Shown piece after piece: positions 49,641-58,391 of a DNA stretch of 64,000 bases. The notes beneath the pieces are model-generated. The model had not been told where the DNA came from and did no database searches. It worked only from the letters and a program-made list of their open reading frames with translations. Numbering within the stretch: position 1 is the first letter of the stretch; each line of letters starts with the position of its first letter. The stretch lies in contig NZ_CP048635.1 in assembly GCF_010669145.1 (NCBI RefSeq), positions 806,001-870,000 of the forward strand, in the 5' to 3' direction. The DNA is from Rhizobium oryzihabitans (GTDB lineage Bacteria; Pseudomonadota; Alphaproteobacteria; Rhizobiales; Rhizobiaceae). The translations under genes and the position numbers were made by a program.

Positions 49641-49681
49641 TAAAAACTTGCACTAAACGGCAGGTTTTCTGCCGAAATCGA

Positions 49682-50482
49682 TCAGCGGCCCGGTATCGGG
49701 CGGTTGGCGACTTCCACAAGCGACTTGTGGATATATTCATTTCCAGCCGCAACAGTACCGCTGCCGAAGATGTCCGTGCCGCCCTTGATATCAGAGGCGA
49801 AGCCACCGGCCTCGCGAATCAGCACCAGACCGGCCGCCATGTCCCAGGGCGAAAGATCCGCCTCCCAGAAACCGTCGAGACGGCCCGCAGCAACATAGGC
49901 AAGGTCGAGCGCTGCCGCACCCATGCGGCGAATGCCGGCCGCTTCACCCATGACGTGACGAAGCTCGACGAGGAACTTGCCGTGATTGCCACGGCCGAGA
50001 TGCGGCACGCCGCAGCCGATGACGCAATCGGTCAGCGCTTTACGCGCAGCGACGCGAATGCGGCGATCGTTGAGGAAGGCGCCACCGCCACGCTCGGCGG
50101 TGTAGAGTTCGTCGGTGGCCGGATTGAAGATCACACCGGCGACGATTTCGCCGTTGCGCTCCAGCGCGATGGAAACGGCGAAATGCGGAATGCCGTGCAG
50201 GAAGTTGGTCGTGCCATCAAGCGGATCGACGATCCAGCGATGCGCGCCGTCACTGCCTTTTTCCTCGCCGCCTTCCTCACCCAGGAAGTCATAGGTCGGG
50301 CGGGCTTTCATCAGCTCTTCGCGCACGATCTTTTCGGCCTTGAGGTCTGCCTGCGATACGAAATCGCTCGGTCCCTTGACCGAAACCTGAAGGTTCTGCA
50401 CTTCACCGAAGTCACGCGACAAAGACTTACCCGCCTTGATGGCGGCCTGAACCATGACATTGAGAAGGGCTGAACGGGCCAT
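49682..50482 (-). CDS. suhB: Inositol monophosphatase family protein SuhB
   Basis: 266 aa with the Li+-sensitive phosphatase motifs GEEGGEE (Mg ligand), VDPLDGTTNFLHG and the C-terminal ADLSPWDMAAG. It hydrolyses myo-inositol-1-phosphate; E. coli SuhB also acts in rRNA antitermination. ATG at 50482 chosen over a longer start because it matches the family N-terminus; AGGAAA lies upstream. A conserved alphaproteobacterial suhB RNA motif is known near this gene; the hairpins downstream of the stop are worth comparing with it. Confidence 0.93.
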   Translation of the reverse strand: MARSALLNVMVQAAIKAGKSLSRDFGEVQNLQVSVKGPSDFVSQADLKAEKIVREELMKARPTYDFLGEEGGEEKGSDGAHRWIVDPLDGTTNFLHGIPHFAVSIALERNGEIVAGVIFNPATDELYTAERGGGAFLNDRRIRVAARKALTDCVIGCGVPHLGRGNHGKFLVELRHVMGEAAGIRRMGAAALDLAYVAAGRLDGFWEADLSPWDMAAGLVLIREAGGFASDIKGGTDIFGSGTVAAGNEYIHKSLVEVANRPIPGR

Positions 50483-50646
50483 CGAGTTTGTTTCCTGGAA
50501 AGCTTGCGAGCCGCCCGAAAGCTTGCCGGGCAGGCACGTCATTATTTTCTTGAATTGAAAGTTTGCGGTTCAAGACCACAAAACGCGCGGAAATTCAAGG
50601 CAAAAAGCCTGCGGGCCGAAGCTGGCGACGGTTGAACCGCCCTGCA

Positions 50647-51741
50647 TCACACCGGGCGGAACCGATTTGCGGCCTCGATCGCCTTTTTCTGCTGCTCGTC
50701 GGTGATGCCGAGATAAAAATCCTCGAGAGCCGGATCCTTGAGCCCTGCACGCCGGGAAAGCACATACCATTTGGCCGCTTCCACCGGGTCGGGTCGGGTG
50801 CCCAGTGCCTGAATATAGAGGTGCGCCACCTTGTTCTGGGCCACGACATTGCCGCGCTGTGCGGCGCCATAAAGCCAGCGGAAGCCCTCATCCAGATTTC
50901 GCTCGCCGCCAAACCCATTGACGAGCCAGATACCGAGATCGACCTGCGCGGTATCGTAACCGGCTTTTGCAGCCCGCGTCAGCCAATCCCGGGCCTTGGC
51001 CTTCTTTTCAGCCGGCACATCCTTGAGCGACCAATAAATCTGCGACACCGCATATTGCGCATCGGCAATGCCCTGTTCGGCGGATTTTTCATAAAACGGC
51101 ATGGCCATCAGCAATCCCTTGGCACCAGGATTTTCCGAAACCAGTATCTGCCCCCAGTTGAACTGGGCCGAGGCATTGCCGGCTTCCGCGGCCCGGCGCA
51201 TGTAATCGTCGGCCTTCACCTTGTCGCGGGTGACGAATTTACCTTCCATCAGGATCAGGGCGAATTTGAACATGGCGACCGCATCGCCACCCTGCGCCGC
51301 CTGCTGGTACCAGAAAGCCGCTGTCTTTTCGTCACGGGCAATGCCGAGCCCGCGCGACATCATTTCCGCCACCAATGTCTGGGCGGCCGCATCGCCGTTC
51401 TGCGCACGGTTCAATGCCTTGTCGAGCGCCTGCACATATTCACCGCGCTGGAAATGGCCATAGGCCTCGTCCACCCTGCCCTTGAACTCCTTTTCAGGCG
51501 GCAGAGCAGGCAGTTCGGCACCCATGCGCTGATAGACGTTGACGCCCTGCGACGGTTGCAAATCCTTCTGTTCTTCGGATTGCACCCTGCCCTGACGGGA
51601 AGGCTGCGCCTCATCCTCCATCTGCCGGGAAAGCGCGTTGCTTTCGCTCTGCGGTCCGGACTGGGCAAAAGCAACGCCCGCCGACGCGCCAAAAATCAGC
51701 GTCATCAGCGAAACGGAAAGGCAGAAGGGAACCGAGCGCAT
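50647..51741 (-). CDS. Exported SEL1/TPR-repeat protein
   Basis: 364 aa with a signal peptide (MRSVPFCLSVSLMTLIFGAS, ending AFA-Q) and at least six SEL1 repeats of about 36 residues with the A-x2-G-x3-A pattern (AAQGGDAVAMFKFALI, AEAGNASAQFNWGQI, AKAGYDTAQVDLGIWL). Such proteins mediate protein-protein contacts in the periplasm. ATG at 51741 has AGG 8 nt upstream; ATG 51747 is possible. It starts 15 nt past the thiE-like stop. Confidence 0.85.
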   Translation of the reverse strand: MRSVPFCLSVSLMTLIFGASAGVAFAQSGPQSESNALSRQMEDEAQPSRQGRVQSEEQKDLQPSQGVNVYQRMGAELPALPPEKEFKGRVDEAYGHFQRGEYVQALDKALNRAQNGDAAAQTLVAEMMSRGLGIARDEKTAAFWYQQAAQGGDAVAMFKFALILMEGKFVTRDKVKADDYMRRAAEAGNASAQFNWGQILVSENPGAKGLLMAMPFYEKSAEQGIADAQYAVSQIYWSLKDVPAEKKAKARDWLTRAAKAGYDTAQVDLGIWLVNGFGGERNLDEGFRWLYGAAQRGNVVAQNKVAHLYIQALGTRPDPVEAAKWYVLSRRAGLKDPALEDFYLGITDEQQKKAIEAANRFRPV

Positions 51742-51755
51742 GAACATCGCCTGTA

Positions 51756-52421
51756 TCAACCGCCAAACCGTGGCGCTTTTTCGTCAAGCAATGCGTTGAT
51801 TTCAGAAACGGCCTGTGCGGCGCCGGCAGCATTGTCGAAAACGCCGCTGCGCATCGCCACAAATTCCACGCCGGTTTCAGCAACGGCAACCACCGAGGAT
51901 GGATCCGTGCCGCCCATGACGATGGCCGGGATTTCGATCATCGAAGCCCACCACTCGCCAAGCGCCAGATTTTTGGGGTGCGCTTCCGGCTTGATGTCGC
52001 CTTCGAGCTTGCCGAAAAAGACGTAGTCCGGATTGGACTCGCCCTGTTCCAGAGCCTTGTGACGGTCATCCGCATTGCCGCCGCCGACGATCATCTTGGG
52101 CGTGAAATTTTCAACGGCTTCGGCAAGCGCCTCGGCATTGCCCGCCACATGCAGGCCATCCGCCTTCACCCGGCCCGCAACACGGCTGTCGCCCGCGATG
52201 AGCGCAGCCGCACCCGCCTTCTGGACGAGAGGCACGATCAGTTCGGCACGCTTCTGGAAAGAGGCGTCATCCAGACCGTATTGCGGAATGATGACCGAGG
52301 CCACATCGCCGCCCCGCAGTGCTTCTTCCACATCTGTCGCCTGCTTTTGCGCATCGTCCGACTGCGGGACGATCAGAACAAGGCGGCAACGGTCTTCAAC
52401 TATGGTCATTGGTTCGTCCAT
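51756..52421 (-). CDS. Thiamine phosphate synthase-like (TenI/ThiE family) protein
   Basis: 221 aa of the ThiE/TMP synthase TIM-barrel family (LVLIVPQSDDAQKQATDVEE, GLHVAGNAEALAEAV, VFFGKLEGDIKPEAHPKN). The substrate and pyrophosphate loops differ from canonical ThiE, so it may be a TenI-like relative rather than the true enzyme. No thiamine riboswitch is visible upstream. An internal ATG (52409) is an equally good start. Confidence 0.75.
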   Translation of the reverse strand: MDEPMTIVEDRCRLVLIVPQSDDAQKQATDVEEALRGGDVASVIIPQYGLDDASFQKRAELIVPLVQKAGAAALIAGDSRVAGRVKADGLHVAGNAEALAEAVENFTPKMIVGGGNADDRHKALEQGESNPDYVFFGKLEGDIKPEAHPKNLALGEWWASMIEIPAIVMGGTDPSSVVAVAETGVEFVAMRSGVFDNAAGAAQAVSEINALLDEKAPRFGG

Positions 52422-52513
52422 TTCAGGCAGAAGACACTTCCGGCGCGATCTGCACTCGTTTTGATATGATAAATCCGATAAACCGGACCGGCGAAAGGAT
52501 CAACCATCCATCC

Positions 52514-53278
52514 ATGCTGACCGATTTTCATTTTTTCCTCGTCGCCATCCCCGCAGTCGTGCTTGTCGGCCTTTCCAAGGGTGGTTTGGGCGGCGCGCTG
52601 GCGCTGATGGGCGTGCCGCTGATGGCGCTTGCAATCCCGCCGGTACAGGCGGCGGCGATCTTCCTGCCGATCCTGATCGTGATGGATCTCGTGGCGCTTT
52701 GGGCCTGGCGACACCACAACCATCGGCAGACGCTCCTCATCATGCTGCCCGGCGCAATCGCCGGCATTGCACTTGGCTGGGCCACCTCAAGCCTCATATC
52801 CGCGGATGCCATGCGGCTCGTCGTCGCCTCTGTGACCATCCTCTTTGTGCTGCGCTATTTCCACGAGAGCTTCAAAAGCCGCAACGGGCAGCAAATCCCG
52901 GCTAGACCGCAACGACCGGCCGCAGCGACGCTCTGGTCCAGCCTGTCGGGTTATGCGAGTTTCGTCGCCCATGCGGGCGGCCCGCCCTTCCAGATCTATG
53001 TTCTGCCGCTGAAGCTCGATCCCAAGACCTATACCGGCATGAGCGTGCGTTTCTTCGCCATCATGAACGCGATCAAGCTCATCCCCTATTTTGCGCTGGG
53101 CGCGCTGGACGCCACCAACCTCAAGACCTCGGCCAGCCTCTTGCCGGTCGCGATGCTGGCGACGCTCGCCGGTGCAAGGGTGGTGAAATATCTGAAACCA
53201 TCCGTGTTTTACCCGCTGATGTATGCCATGGCGTTGATCGCAGCCCTGAAACTGCTCTGGGACGGACTGCCCCTCTAG
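52514..53278 (+). CDS. TauE/SafE-family sulfite exporter
   Basis: 254 aa, about 8 TM helices in two halves. The N-terminal IPAVVLVGLSKGGLGGALAL carries the family's Gly-rich motif, repeated as YASFVAHAGGPPFQIYVLPL in the second half. TauE/SafE proteins export sulfite or organosulfonates. ATG at 52514; AAAGGA lies 14 nt upstream, rather far. An in-frame ATG at 52466 is an alternative. Substrate not certain. Confidence 0.87.
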   Translation: MLTDFHFFLVAIPAVVLVGLSKGGLGGALALMGVPLMALAIPPVQAAAIFLPILIVMDLVALWAWRHHNHRQTLLIMLPGAIAGIALGWATSSLISADAMRLVVASVTILFVLRYFHESFKSRNGQQIPARPQRPAAATLWSSLSGYASFVAHAGGPPFQIYVLPLKLDPKTYTGMSVRFFAIMNAIKLIPYFALGALDATNLKTSASLLPVAMLATLAGARVVKYLKPSVFYPLMYAMALIAALKLLWDGLPL

Positions 53279-53292
53279 GTTTCACAGCCACT

Positions 53293-53329
53293 AAAAAGCC
53301 CTGGCAACACCGCAGGCGCCGCCAGGGCC
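53293..53329 (-). terminator. Terminator after the minus-strand DUF465 gene
   Basis: GCCCTGGC with its complement around a 15-nt loop, then TTTTTAG on the minus strand, 48 nt past the DUF465 stop. Confidence 0.7.
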
Positions 53330-53376
53330 GAAAAGGAACCGTCAGTCCTTCATCGAAGGCTGCGGCATGGCATCAT

Positions 53377-53553
53377 TTAATGCCTTGTGGAGGCTTTAAG
53401 CCTCTGCAGTTCATCCTTCAGGCGCAGTTTTCGACGTTTGAGGTCAGCGATCTCTGTGTCGTCCGAAGACGGGGAAGCAAGAATACTTTCGAGCTCTTCC
53501 TCCAGAGCACCGTGTTTCTTTTCGAGCGATGCAATATGAGCCTGAATGGTCAT
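53377..53553 (-). CDS. DUF465 (YdcH)-family small protein
   Basis: 58 aa, helical hairpin: IQAHIASLEKKHGALEEELE, then SDDTEIADLKRRKLRLKDEL. AAGGAC lies 9 nt before the ATG. DUF465/YdcH proteins are widespread, conserved and uncharacterised. It pairs divergently with a second DUF465 gene 235 nt away. Confidence 0.87.
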   Translation of the reverse strand: MTIQAHIASLEKKHGALEEELESILASPSSDDTEIADLKRRKLRLKDELQRLKASTRH

Positions 53554-53788
53554 GCGGCACGTCCTTCCATTTTTAAGCCTACCTCCAGCTCTCCATCGCT
53601 GGAGTTTCAGGTTTGCGACGACAATGTGACATGGATTAATCGTATTGTCGAAGGCGAAATGAAGGCAATAAGTGGGCAATTTGGTCGCAACGGATAACTT
53701 CCCGTTACCGCGATTTGATGATAGAGGCTCGGAACAGACGACATACGCGCCGGAGGCTATCCGGCTGGCATAAAATGGGGATGACAAG

Positions 53789-53992
53789 ATGCCCGATCAG
53801 GACCAGGCGGACATCAGGCTCACGCTGGCGCGGCTGCGCCAGGAGCATGAAGACTATGACGCGGCGATCAACGCGATGATCCAGACCAGTTGCGATGCGC
53901 TGAGGATACAGCGCATGAAAAAGAAGAAGCTGGCCGTCAAGGACAAGATGACCCAGCTCGAAGACCAGGTCATTCCCGATATCATCGCCTGA
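53789..53992 (+). CDS. DUF465 (YdcH)-family small protein
   Basis: 67 aa, two helices: [20 protein letters not shown], then [20 protein letters not shown]. Same family as the divergent 58-aa gene upstream. GGGGA lies about 9 nt before the ATG. It precedes purE by 14 nt and is probably in its operon. Confidence 0.87.
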   Translation: MPDQDQADIRLTLARLRQEHEDYDAAINAMIQTSCDALRIQRMKKKKLAVKDKMTQLEDQVIPDIIA

Positions 53993-54006
53993 GCCGGAGA
54001 AATTAC

Positions 54007-54507
54007 GTGACAGCAGAAACGCCCCCCGTCGCCATCATCATGGGCAGCCAGTCCGACTGGGAAACTATGAAGAACGCCGCCGATACGCTGGATGCGCTGG
54101 ATGTGGAATATGAAGCCCGCATCATTTCCGCCCACCGCACGCCTGATCGACTTTATGATTTCGCCAATGGCGCAAAGGATGAGGGCTTCAAGGTCATCAT
54201 CGCCGGTGCGGGCGGCGCTGCACATCTGCCGGGTATGACCGCGGCCATGACCCCGCTTCCGGTCTTCGGTGTTCCGGTGCAGTCCAAGACGATGTCCGGA
54301 CAGGACAGCCTTTATTCCATCGTCCAGATGCCCGCCGGCATTCCCGTCGGAACGCTTGCCATCGGCAAGGCCGGTGCGATCAACGCGGCACTTCTGGCGG
54401 CAGCGGTTCTCGCGCTCGGCGACGAGGATCTGGCTGACCGGCTCGATGCGTGGCGCGCGCGCCAGTCGGCGGCCGTGGCCGAATATCCCATGGACAACGC
54501 ACAGTGA
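54007..54507 (+). CDS. purE: N5-carboxyaminoimidazole ribonucleotide mutase
   Basis: Converts N5-CAIR to CAIR in purine synthesis. 166 aa, class I Pur[13 protein letters not shown], the catalytic His in [10 protein letters not shown], and [20 protein letters not shown]. The start is GTG at 54007 with CCGGAG 7 nt upstream. It overlaps purK by 4 nt if the GTG start of purK is used. Confidence 0.96.
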   Translation: MTAETPPVAIIMGSQSDWETMKNAADTLDALDVEYEARIISAHRTPDRLYDFANGAKDEGFKVIIAGAGGAAHLPGMTAAMTPLPVFGVPVQSKTMSGQDSLYSIVQMPAGIPVGTLAIGKAGAINAALLAAAVLALGDEDLADRLDAWRARQSAAVAEYPMDNAQ

Positions 54508-55631
54508 CGGCATCCGGGACAGCTGACGCGACGATGGGCACCAATAATCTGACCAAGGGCAACCTCACCATCGGCATTATCGGCGGCGGACAGCTCGGCC
54601 GCATGCTGGCAATGGCCGCAGCCCGCCTCAACCACCGCACCATCGTGCTGGAGCCCCAGGCCGATTGTCCGGCCGCACAGGTCTGCAACAGCCAGATCGT
54701 CGCGGATTATGACGATGAAACCGCGCTTGCCGAACTCGCCGGTCTTTGCGATGTCGTGACCTACGAATTCGAGAACGTGCCCGTTGCGGCAGCCGAGACG
54801 CTCGCCGCCTCCGTTCCTGTCTATCCGCCGCCGCAGGCGCTCAGCGCCTCGCAGGACCGGCTGACGGAGAAACGCTTCCTCAACGGTTGCGGCATTCCGA
54901 CCGCCGATTTTCGCGCTGTGGACAGCCAGGAAGATCTGGAGGCAGCACTGGCCGCCTTTGGTGGCAAGGGCGTGCTGAAGACGCGCCGCATGGGCTATGA
55001 CGGCAAGGGCCAGCGCCTGTTCCGGGGTGGCGAGGACACCACGGGCGCTTTTGAGGCGCTTGGCGGCGTGCCGCTCATCCTCGAAAGCTTCGTTGCCTTC
55101 GAGCGGGAGATTTCGATCATCGCCGCCCGGTTCAGGGACGGCACGGTCACCTGCTACGATCCCGCCGAGAACGTTCACCTGAACGGCATTCTGCATACTT
55201 CGACCGTGCCGGCAGCGCTTTCCGACGGGGCGAAGGATGTTGCCGTACAGTCGGCGGAAAAGCTTCTGGCGGCGCTCGATTATGTCGGCGTGATCGGCAT
55301 CGAGTTCTTCGTCCTGCCTGATGGTTCGCTTGTCGCCAATGAAATGGCGCCACGTGTTCACAATACCGGGCACTGGACGGAAGCCGCCTGCGTGATCTCG
55401 CAATTCGAACAGCATATGCGTGCGGTCTCGGGTCTTGCGCCCGGCAGCACGGCCCGCCATTCGGATTGCGTCATGACCAACCTCATCGGCGACGACATCA
55501 ACGATGTGCCAGCGTGGCTGTCGAAAAAAGACTGTCTCGTGCATCTCTACGGCAAGACGCAAGCGCGGCCCGGACGCAAGATGGGCCATGTGACCGAGCT
55601 TTTGCACACAGGAAAACCCTCAGTCTTTTAA
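54504..55631 (+). CDS. purK: N5-carboxyaminoimidazole ribonucleotide synthase
   Basis: ATP-dependent carboxylation of AIR to N5-CAIR, the step before PurE. 375 aa from GTG 54504 (GTGA overlap with purE) or 365 aa from ATG 54534; the first fits the coupled style of the operon. ATP-grasp architecture: [20 protein letters not shown], then [13 protein letters not shown], and ATP/Mg loops [20 protein letters not shown]. Confidence 0.95.
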   Translation: MTASGTADATMGTNNLTKGNLTIGIIGGGQLGRMLAMAAARLNHRTIVLEPQADCPAAQVCNSQIVADYDDETALAELAGLCDVVTYEFENVPVAAAETLAASVPVYPPPQALSASQDRLTEKRFLNGCGIPTADFRAVDSQEDLEAALAAFGGKGVLKTRRMGYDGKGQRLFRGGEDTTGAFEALGGVPLILESFVAFEREISIIAARFRDGTVTCYDPAENVHLNGILHTSTVPAALSDGAKDVAVQSAEKLLAALDYVGVIGIEFFVLPDGSLVANEMAPRVHNTGHWTEAACVISQFEQHMRAVSGLAPGSTARHSDCVMTNLIGDDINDVPAWLSKKDCLVHLYGKTQARPGRKMGHVTELLHTGKPSVF

Positions 55632-55651
55632 GGCAAAGACACCGGCAAGTG

Positions 55652-55680
55652 TTGACAGGCAGGGGTCAAACGGGTATTTG
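55652..55680 (+). promoter_or_regulatory. Sigma-70 promoter of rpmJ
   Basis: Consensus TTGACA, 17-nt spacer, TATTTG. It predicts a start near 55687 and an 84-nt leader for rpmJ. Confidence 0.7.
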
Positions 55681-55696
55681 CCTGCCAACCGAAAAG

Positions 55697-55720
55697 AGCG
55701 CGCCCCGTTGCGCGCTTTTG
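55697..55720 (+). terminator. Hairpin with T-run in the rpmJ leader
   Basis: AGCGCG with its complement CGCGCT around an 8-nt loop, then TTTG. It could end the purE-purK transcript, but it lies downstream of the rpmJ promoter, so it may also act as a leader attenuator. Confidence 0.6.
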
Positions 55721-55770
55721 ATTGTTTGAATAAGCACGGTAAAAGCCGTGCAAAACTGCGGACCAGTAAA

Positions 55771-55896
55771 ATGAAAATCAAGAATTCGCTTAAAGCGCTT
55801 AAGGCCCGTCATCGCGATAACCGCCTGGTTCGCCGCAAGGGCCGCGTCTACATCATCAACAAGCAGAACCCGCGCTTCAAGGCTCGTCAGGGCTGA
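55771..55896 (+). CDS. rpmJ: 50S ribosomal protein L36
   Basis: 41 aa ([20 protein letters not shown], ending NPRFKARQG). It lacks the Cys/His zinc ligands of classic L36, so it is the zinc-independent form usual in alphaproteobacteria. GCGGAC lies about 7 nt upstream. The gene is single and driven by the promoter at 55652-55680. Confidence 0.95.
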   Translation: MKIKNSLKALKARHRDNRLVRRKGRVYIINKQNPRFKARQG

Positions 55897-55996
55897 TTGA
55901 CTGCGACTGCGGTTCGCGATCAGATCGCGGATCACTTTGTTGACAGAGTAGAACTTTGCATTTGATATTGGGCGCAGTCGGGTTAAGCTTTGACCC

Positions 55997-56611
55997 ATGC
56001 GCCCAAATCGTTTTTGCATGGCTATCATCGTCGCTCAGGGTTTCCTGTTTTCGGCCCCCGTGTTTCCGGGAATGGCTGCCATCAGTCATGCCGCAGACGG
56101 GCAAGCGCCCGCAGTTGCAGAGCCCGCGCCCGCCAAGACCGTCGACACGCTTTTCGCATCCCTGAAAAAAGAGCGAAACGCCGTCAAGGCGCGCAGCATC
56201 GCCAACCAGATTGCTTCCGAATGGAGTGATTCCGGCAGTGCGACGATCAATCTTCTGATGCAATGGGCAGGCGAAGCTTCAGACGAGAAGCGCAATGCCG
56301 CCGCTTACGATTTTCTCGACCAGATCATCCTGCTCGATCCCGACTATGTGCAGGCGCCCTATCGCCGCGCCATGGTGCATTTCGCCGATGGCGACACCCG
56401 CAAGGCCATGGCGGATATCAACCTGACGCTGGAAAAGGAGCCACGCTATTTTCCCGCACTGGCAAGCCTCGCCAACATCCTCGAAGCCTCAGGCCGCGAC
56501 GAGTTGGCTCTGAAGGCCTGGGAACGCTATCTGGCTCTCTACCCTGCAGACAAGGACGCCCGCAAACAGGCCATCGATCTTTCCGAAAAGCTGGCCGGCA
56601 CACGCGGCTGA
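55997..56611 (+). CDS. Exported TPR-repeat protein
   Basis: 204 aa with an N-terminal signal peptide (VAQGFLFSAPVFPG, cleavage near SHAA-D) and about three TPR units (YDFLDQIILLDPDYVQAPYR, GDTRKAMADINLTLEKEP, ELALKAWERYLALYPADKDA). Probably a periplasmic adaptor; no catalytic domain. The start is uncertain, as no strong ribosome site precedes the ATG at 55997. Confidence 0.8.
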   Translation: MRPNRFCMAIIVAQGFLFSAPVFPGMAAISHAADGQAPAVAEPAPAKTVDTLFASLKKERNAVKARSIANQIASEWSDSGSATINLLMQWAGEASDEKRNAAAYDFLDQIILLDPDYVQAPYRRAMVHFADGDTRKAMADINLTLEKEPRYFPALASLANILEASGRDELALKAWERYLALYPADKDARKQAIDLSEKLAGTRG

Positions 56612-56631
56612 GATTGCAAAAAGCACAAATA

Positions 56632-56659
56632 AAAATCGCCGCAAAAGCGGCGATTTTTT
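56632..56659. terminator. Bidirectional terminator between TPR gene and gapR
   Basis: AAATCGCCGC with its complement around loop AAAA, with T-runs on both sides. It serves both convergent genes. Confidence 0.9.
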
Positions 56660-56679
56660 ACTAACTCAGCATCAGCCGG

Positions 56680-56934
56680 TCATTCCATGCCAAGCGCAGC
56701 CATATAGGTCTGCAGGATGGTTTCTTCTTCAATACGCTCGTTAGCGTCCTTCTTGCGCAGGCGGATGATGGTGCGGATCGCCTTGGTATCGTAACCACGA
56801 CCCTTCGCCTCACCCATGACATCCTTGATGTCTCCCTGGATGGCGGCCTTTTCTTCTTCGAGACGCTCGACGCGCTCGATGAATTGACGCAGTTCGGCGG
56901 CGGCGACGGTTTCGGTGGTGCTGGTTTCGTCCAT
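56680..56934 (-). CDS. gapR: GapR-family DNA-binding protein (DUF2312)
   Basis: 84 aa from the ATG at 56934 (AAGGA 7 nt upstream); a start at 56949 would add five residues. It matches DUF2312, the family of Caulobacter GapR, a small protein that clamps overtwisted DNA ahead of replication and transcription. Conserved core: [20 protein letters not shown], then [20 protein letters not shown] and [15 protein letters not shown]. Confidence 0.9.
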   Translation of the reverse strand: MDETSTTETVAAAELRQFIERVERLEEEKAAIQGDIKDVMGEAKGRGYDTKAIRTIIRLRKKDANERIEEETILQTYMAALGME

Positions 56935-57085
56935 CATATCATCCTTCATTGGCGGCTCATCTGAGCCTTGTCATTCGATCCGGTTGGAAGCTCCTGCCGG
57001 TCGCCACCACCCGGGCGGCACAAATTCAGGCCTGTGAACTGCCCATTGCCGGGCCTCACGTCAAGTCGTTTCCGTCGATCAGGGG

Positions 57086-57391
57086 TTATTCCTTGGGTCG
57101 GCTCTGCTCAAAGGCAGCTTTCTGGGCGTCGCTCGCTTCCGCCTGATATTTTGCCTTCCAGTCCTCATAGGGCATCCCATAAACGATTTCCCGGGATTGA
57201 TCCTTGCTGAGCGGAACACCCGCCTCTTCAGCCGCTTCCCGATACCAGTTGGAAAGACAGTTGCGGCAGAAGCCGGCGAGATTCATCATGTCGATGTTCT
57301 GCACATCATGGCGCTCGCGAAGATGCTGCACCAAACGGCGGAAGGCGGCGGCCTCGAACTCGATCTGCTGTTTGTCGTTCTGTATCGTCAT
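57086..57391 (-). CDS. DUF1244-family protein
   Basis: 101 aa of DUF1244, a small alpha/gamma-proteobacterial family of unknown function. The diagnostic core is LVQHLRERHDVQNIDMMNLA, followed by FCRNCLSNWY, whose two cysteines might bind metal. GGAG lies 9 nt before the ATG at 57391. Encoded 16 nt after the formylglutamate amidohydrolase gene, so probably co-transcribed. Confidence 0.88.
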   Translation of the reverse strand: MTIQNDKQQIEFEAAAFRRLVQHLRERHDVQNIDMMNLAGFCRNCLSNWYREAAEEAGVPLSKDQSREIVYGMPYEDWKAKYQAEASDAQKAAFEQSRPKE

Positions 57392-57407
57392 GGGGGCAAC
57401 TCCAGGC

Positions 57408-58196
57408 TCAATAGGGGCCGGTGCGGGAGGCGAACAGCTGGTATTCATGCAGGACGGGATCGTCGTTCATTGCGGCAAAAATGGGAGCGAGCCGGTCCGA
57501 CCAGTCGGCAATCCCCTCCTCATCCGCGATCAGATCCTGCCGAACCTCAAGAAGCGCATGCGGCATGCCCTTCATCATGCAATGGCGGTACATTGTGTCA
57601 CCCTTCAGCGCTCCGTCATAGGGTTCGTTGTCGCCGACGAGAATGTCGCCGGTCGCGCGCAGATGCGCCAGAAGCGGATCGACCACACGATTATCCGTGT
57701 CCCACAAAACAGCCGCATGCCAGGGCCGCGGCGTTTCCTTCCAGAACGGCGTGTAGGAATGCAGCGACAGAACGAGAGGCGCCTCCCCGGACGACTGCGC
57801 GACACCGTTGAGCACGCGATCAACGGCATCGTGATAAGGCCGGTGAAAAATCTCGATGCGCTTCTGCCATTCCTCATCAGAAATCGGGTGATTGCCGGGG
57901 ATGATGGCGCCGTCAGAAATCTTCATGATGAGAGTGGGATCGTCTTCGCCGCGATTCGGATCGATCAGGAGCCGCGAAAAGCGCCCGAGGACCGCTGGCA
58001 CGCCAAGGCGGGCGGCGAGCGACCGCGTCAATCCTTCTATGCCGATATCAAATGCGATATGGCGATGAAAAGCGGTTTGCGGAAGGCCAAGTTTGCCGTA
58101 GTGTGCCGGCAGGAGGTTCATGGCATGGTCCGCCAGAAGAACCATGCCTTTGTCATAATCGCCTTCTATGATTTCATAGGGTATGAAGTCGTTCAT
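57408..58196 (-). CDS. N-formylglutamate amidohydrolase family protein
   Basis: 262 aa of the FGase family, which hydrolyses N-formylglutamate at the end of some histidine degradation routes or cuts related N-acyl amino acids. Motifs: VLLADHAMNLLPAHYG, HIAFDIGIEGLTRSLAARLG, VLSLHSYTPFW (metal-site His) and LLEVRQDLIADEEG. Start MNDFIPYEII at 58196; the ribosome site is weak, and an in-frame ATG 15 codons upstream is possible. No hut genes are nearby. Confidence 0.87.
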   Translation of the reverse strand: MNDFIPYEIIEGDYDKGMVLLADHAMNLLPAHYGKLGLPQTAFHRHIAFDIGIEGLTRSLAARLGVPAVLGRFSRLLIDPNRGEDDPTLIMKISDGAIIPGNHPISDEEWQKRIEIFHRPYHDAVDRVLNGVAQSSGEAPLVLSLHSYTPFWKETPRPWHAAVLWDTDNRVVDPLLAHLRATGDILVGDNEPYDGALKGDTMYRHCMMKGMPHALLEVRQDLIADEEGIADWSDRLAPIFAAMNDDPVLHEYQLFASRTGPY

Positions 58197-58391
58197 CGAT
58201 GATTTTCTGGGGCAGGATTGAGGAGAAAAGCTTGATGGCATGGCTTGAGGCCGGGCGCAAGTTTCGGCGAAAGAACAGCCATCTACCTTATCGCACTCAT
58301 GATCCCACGAACAATATAATCGATTAAACTCGCGTTGACTTTCTCTGGCGGCCACGCCAAGAAGTGTGTTCATTATAACCATGGAATCCGG

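Noticed and set aside
51756..52421. Thiamine riboswitch upstream of the thiE-like gene
   Set aside because: No thi-box sequence (such as CTGAGA with GACCTG) could be found in the leader.
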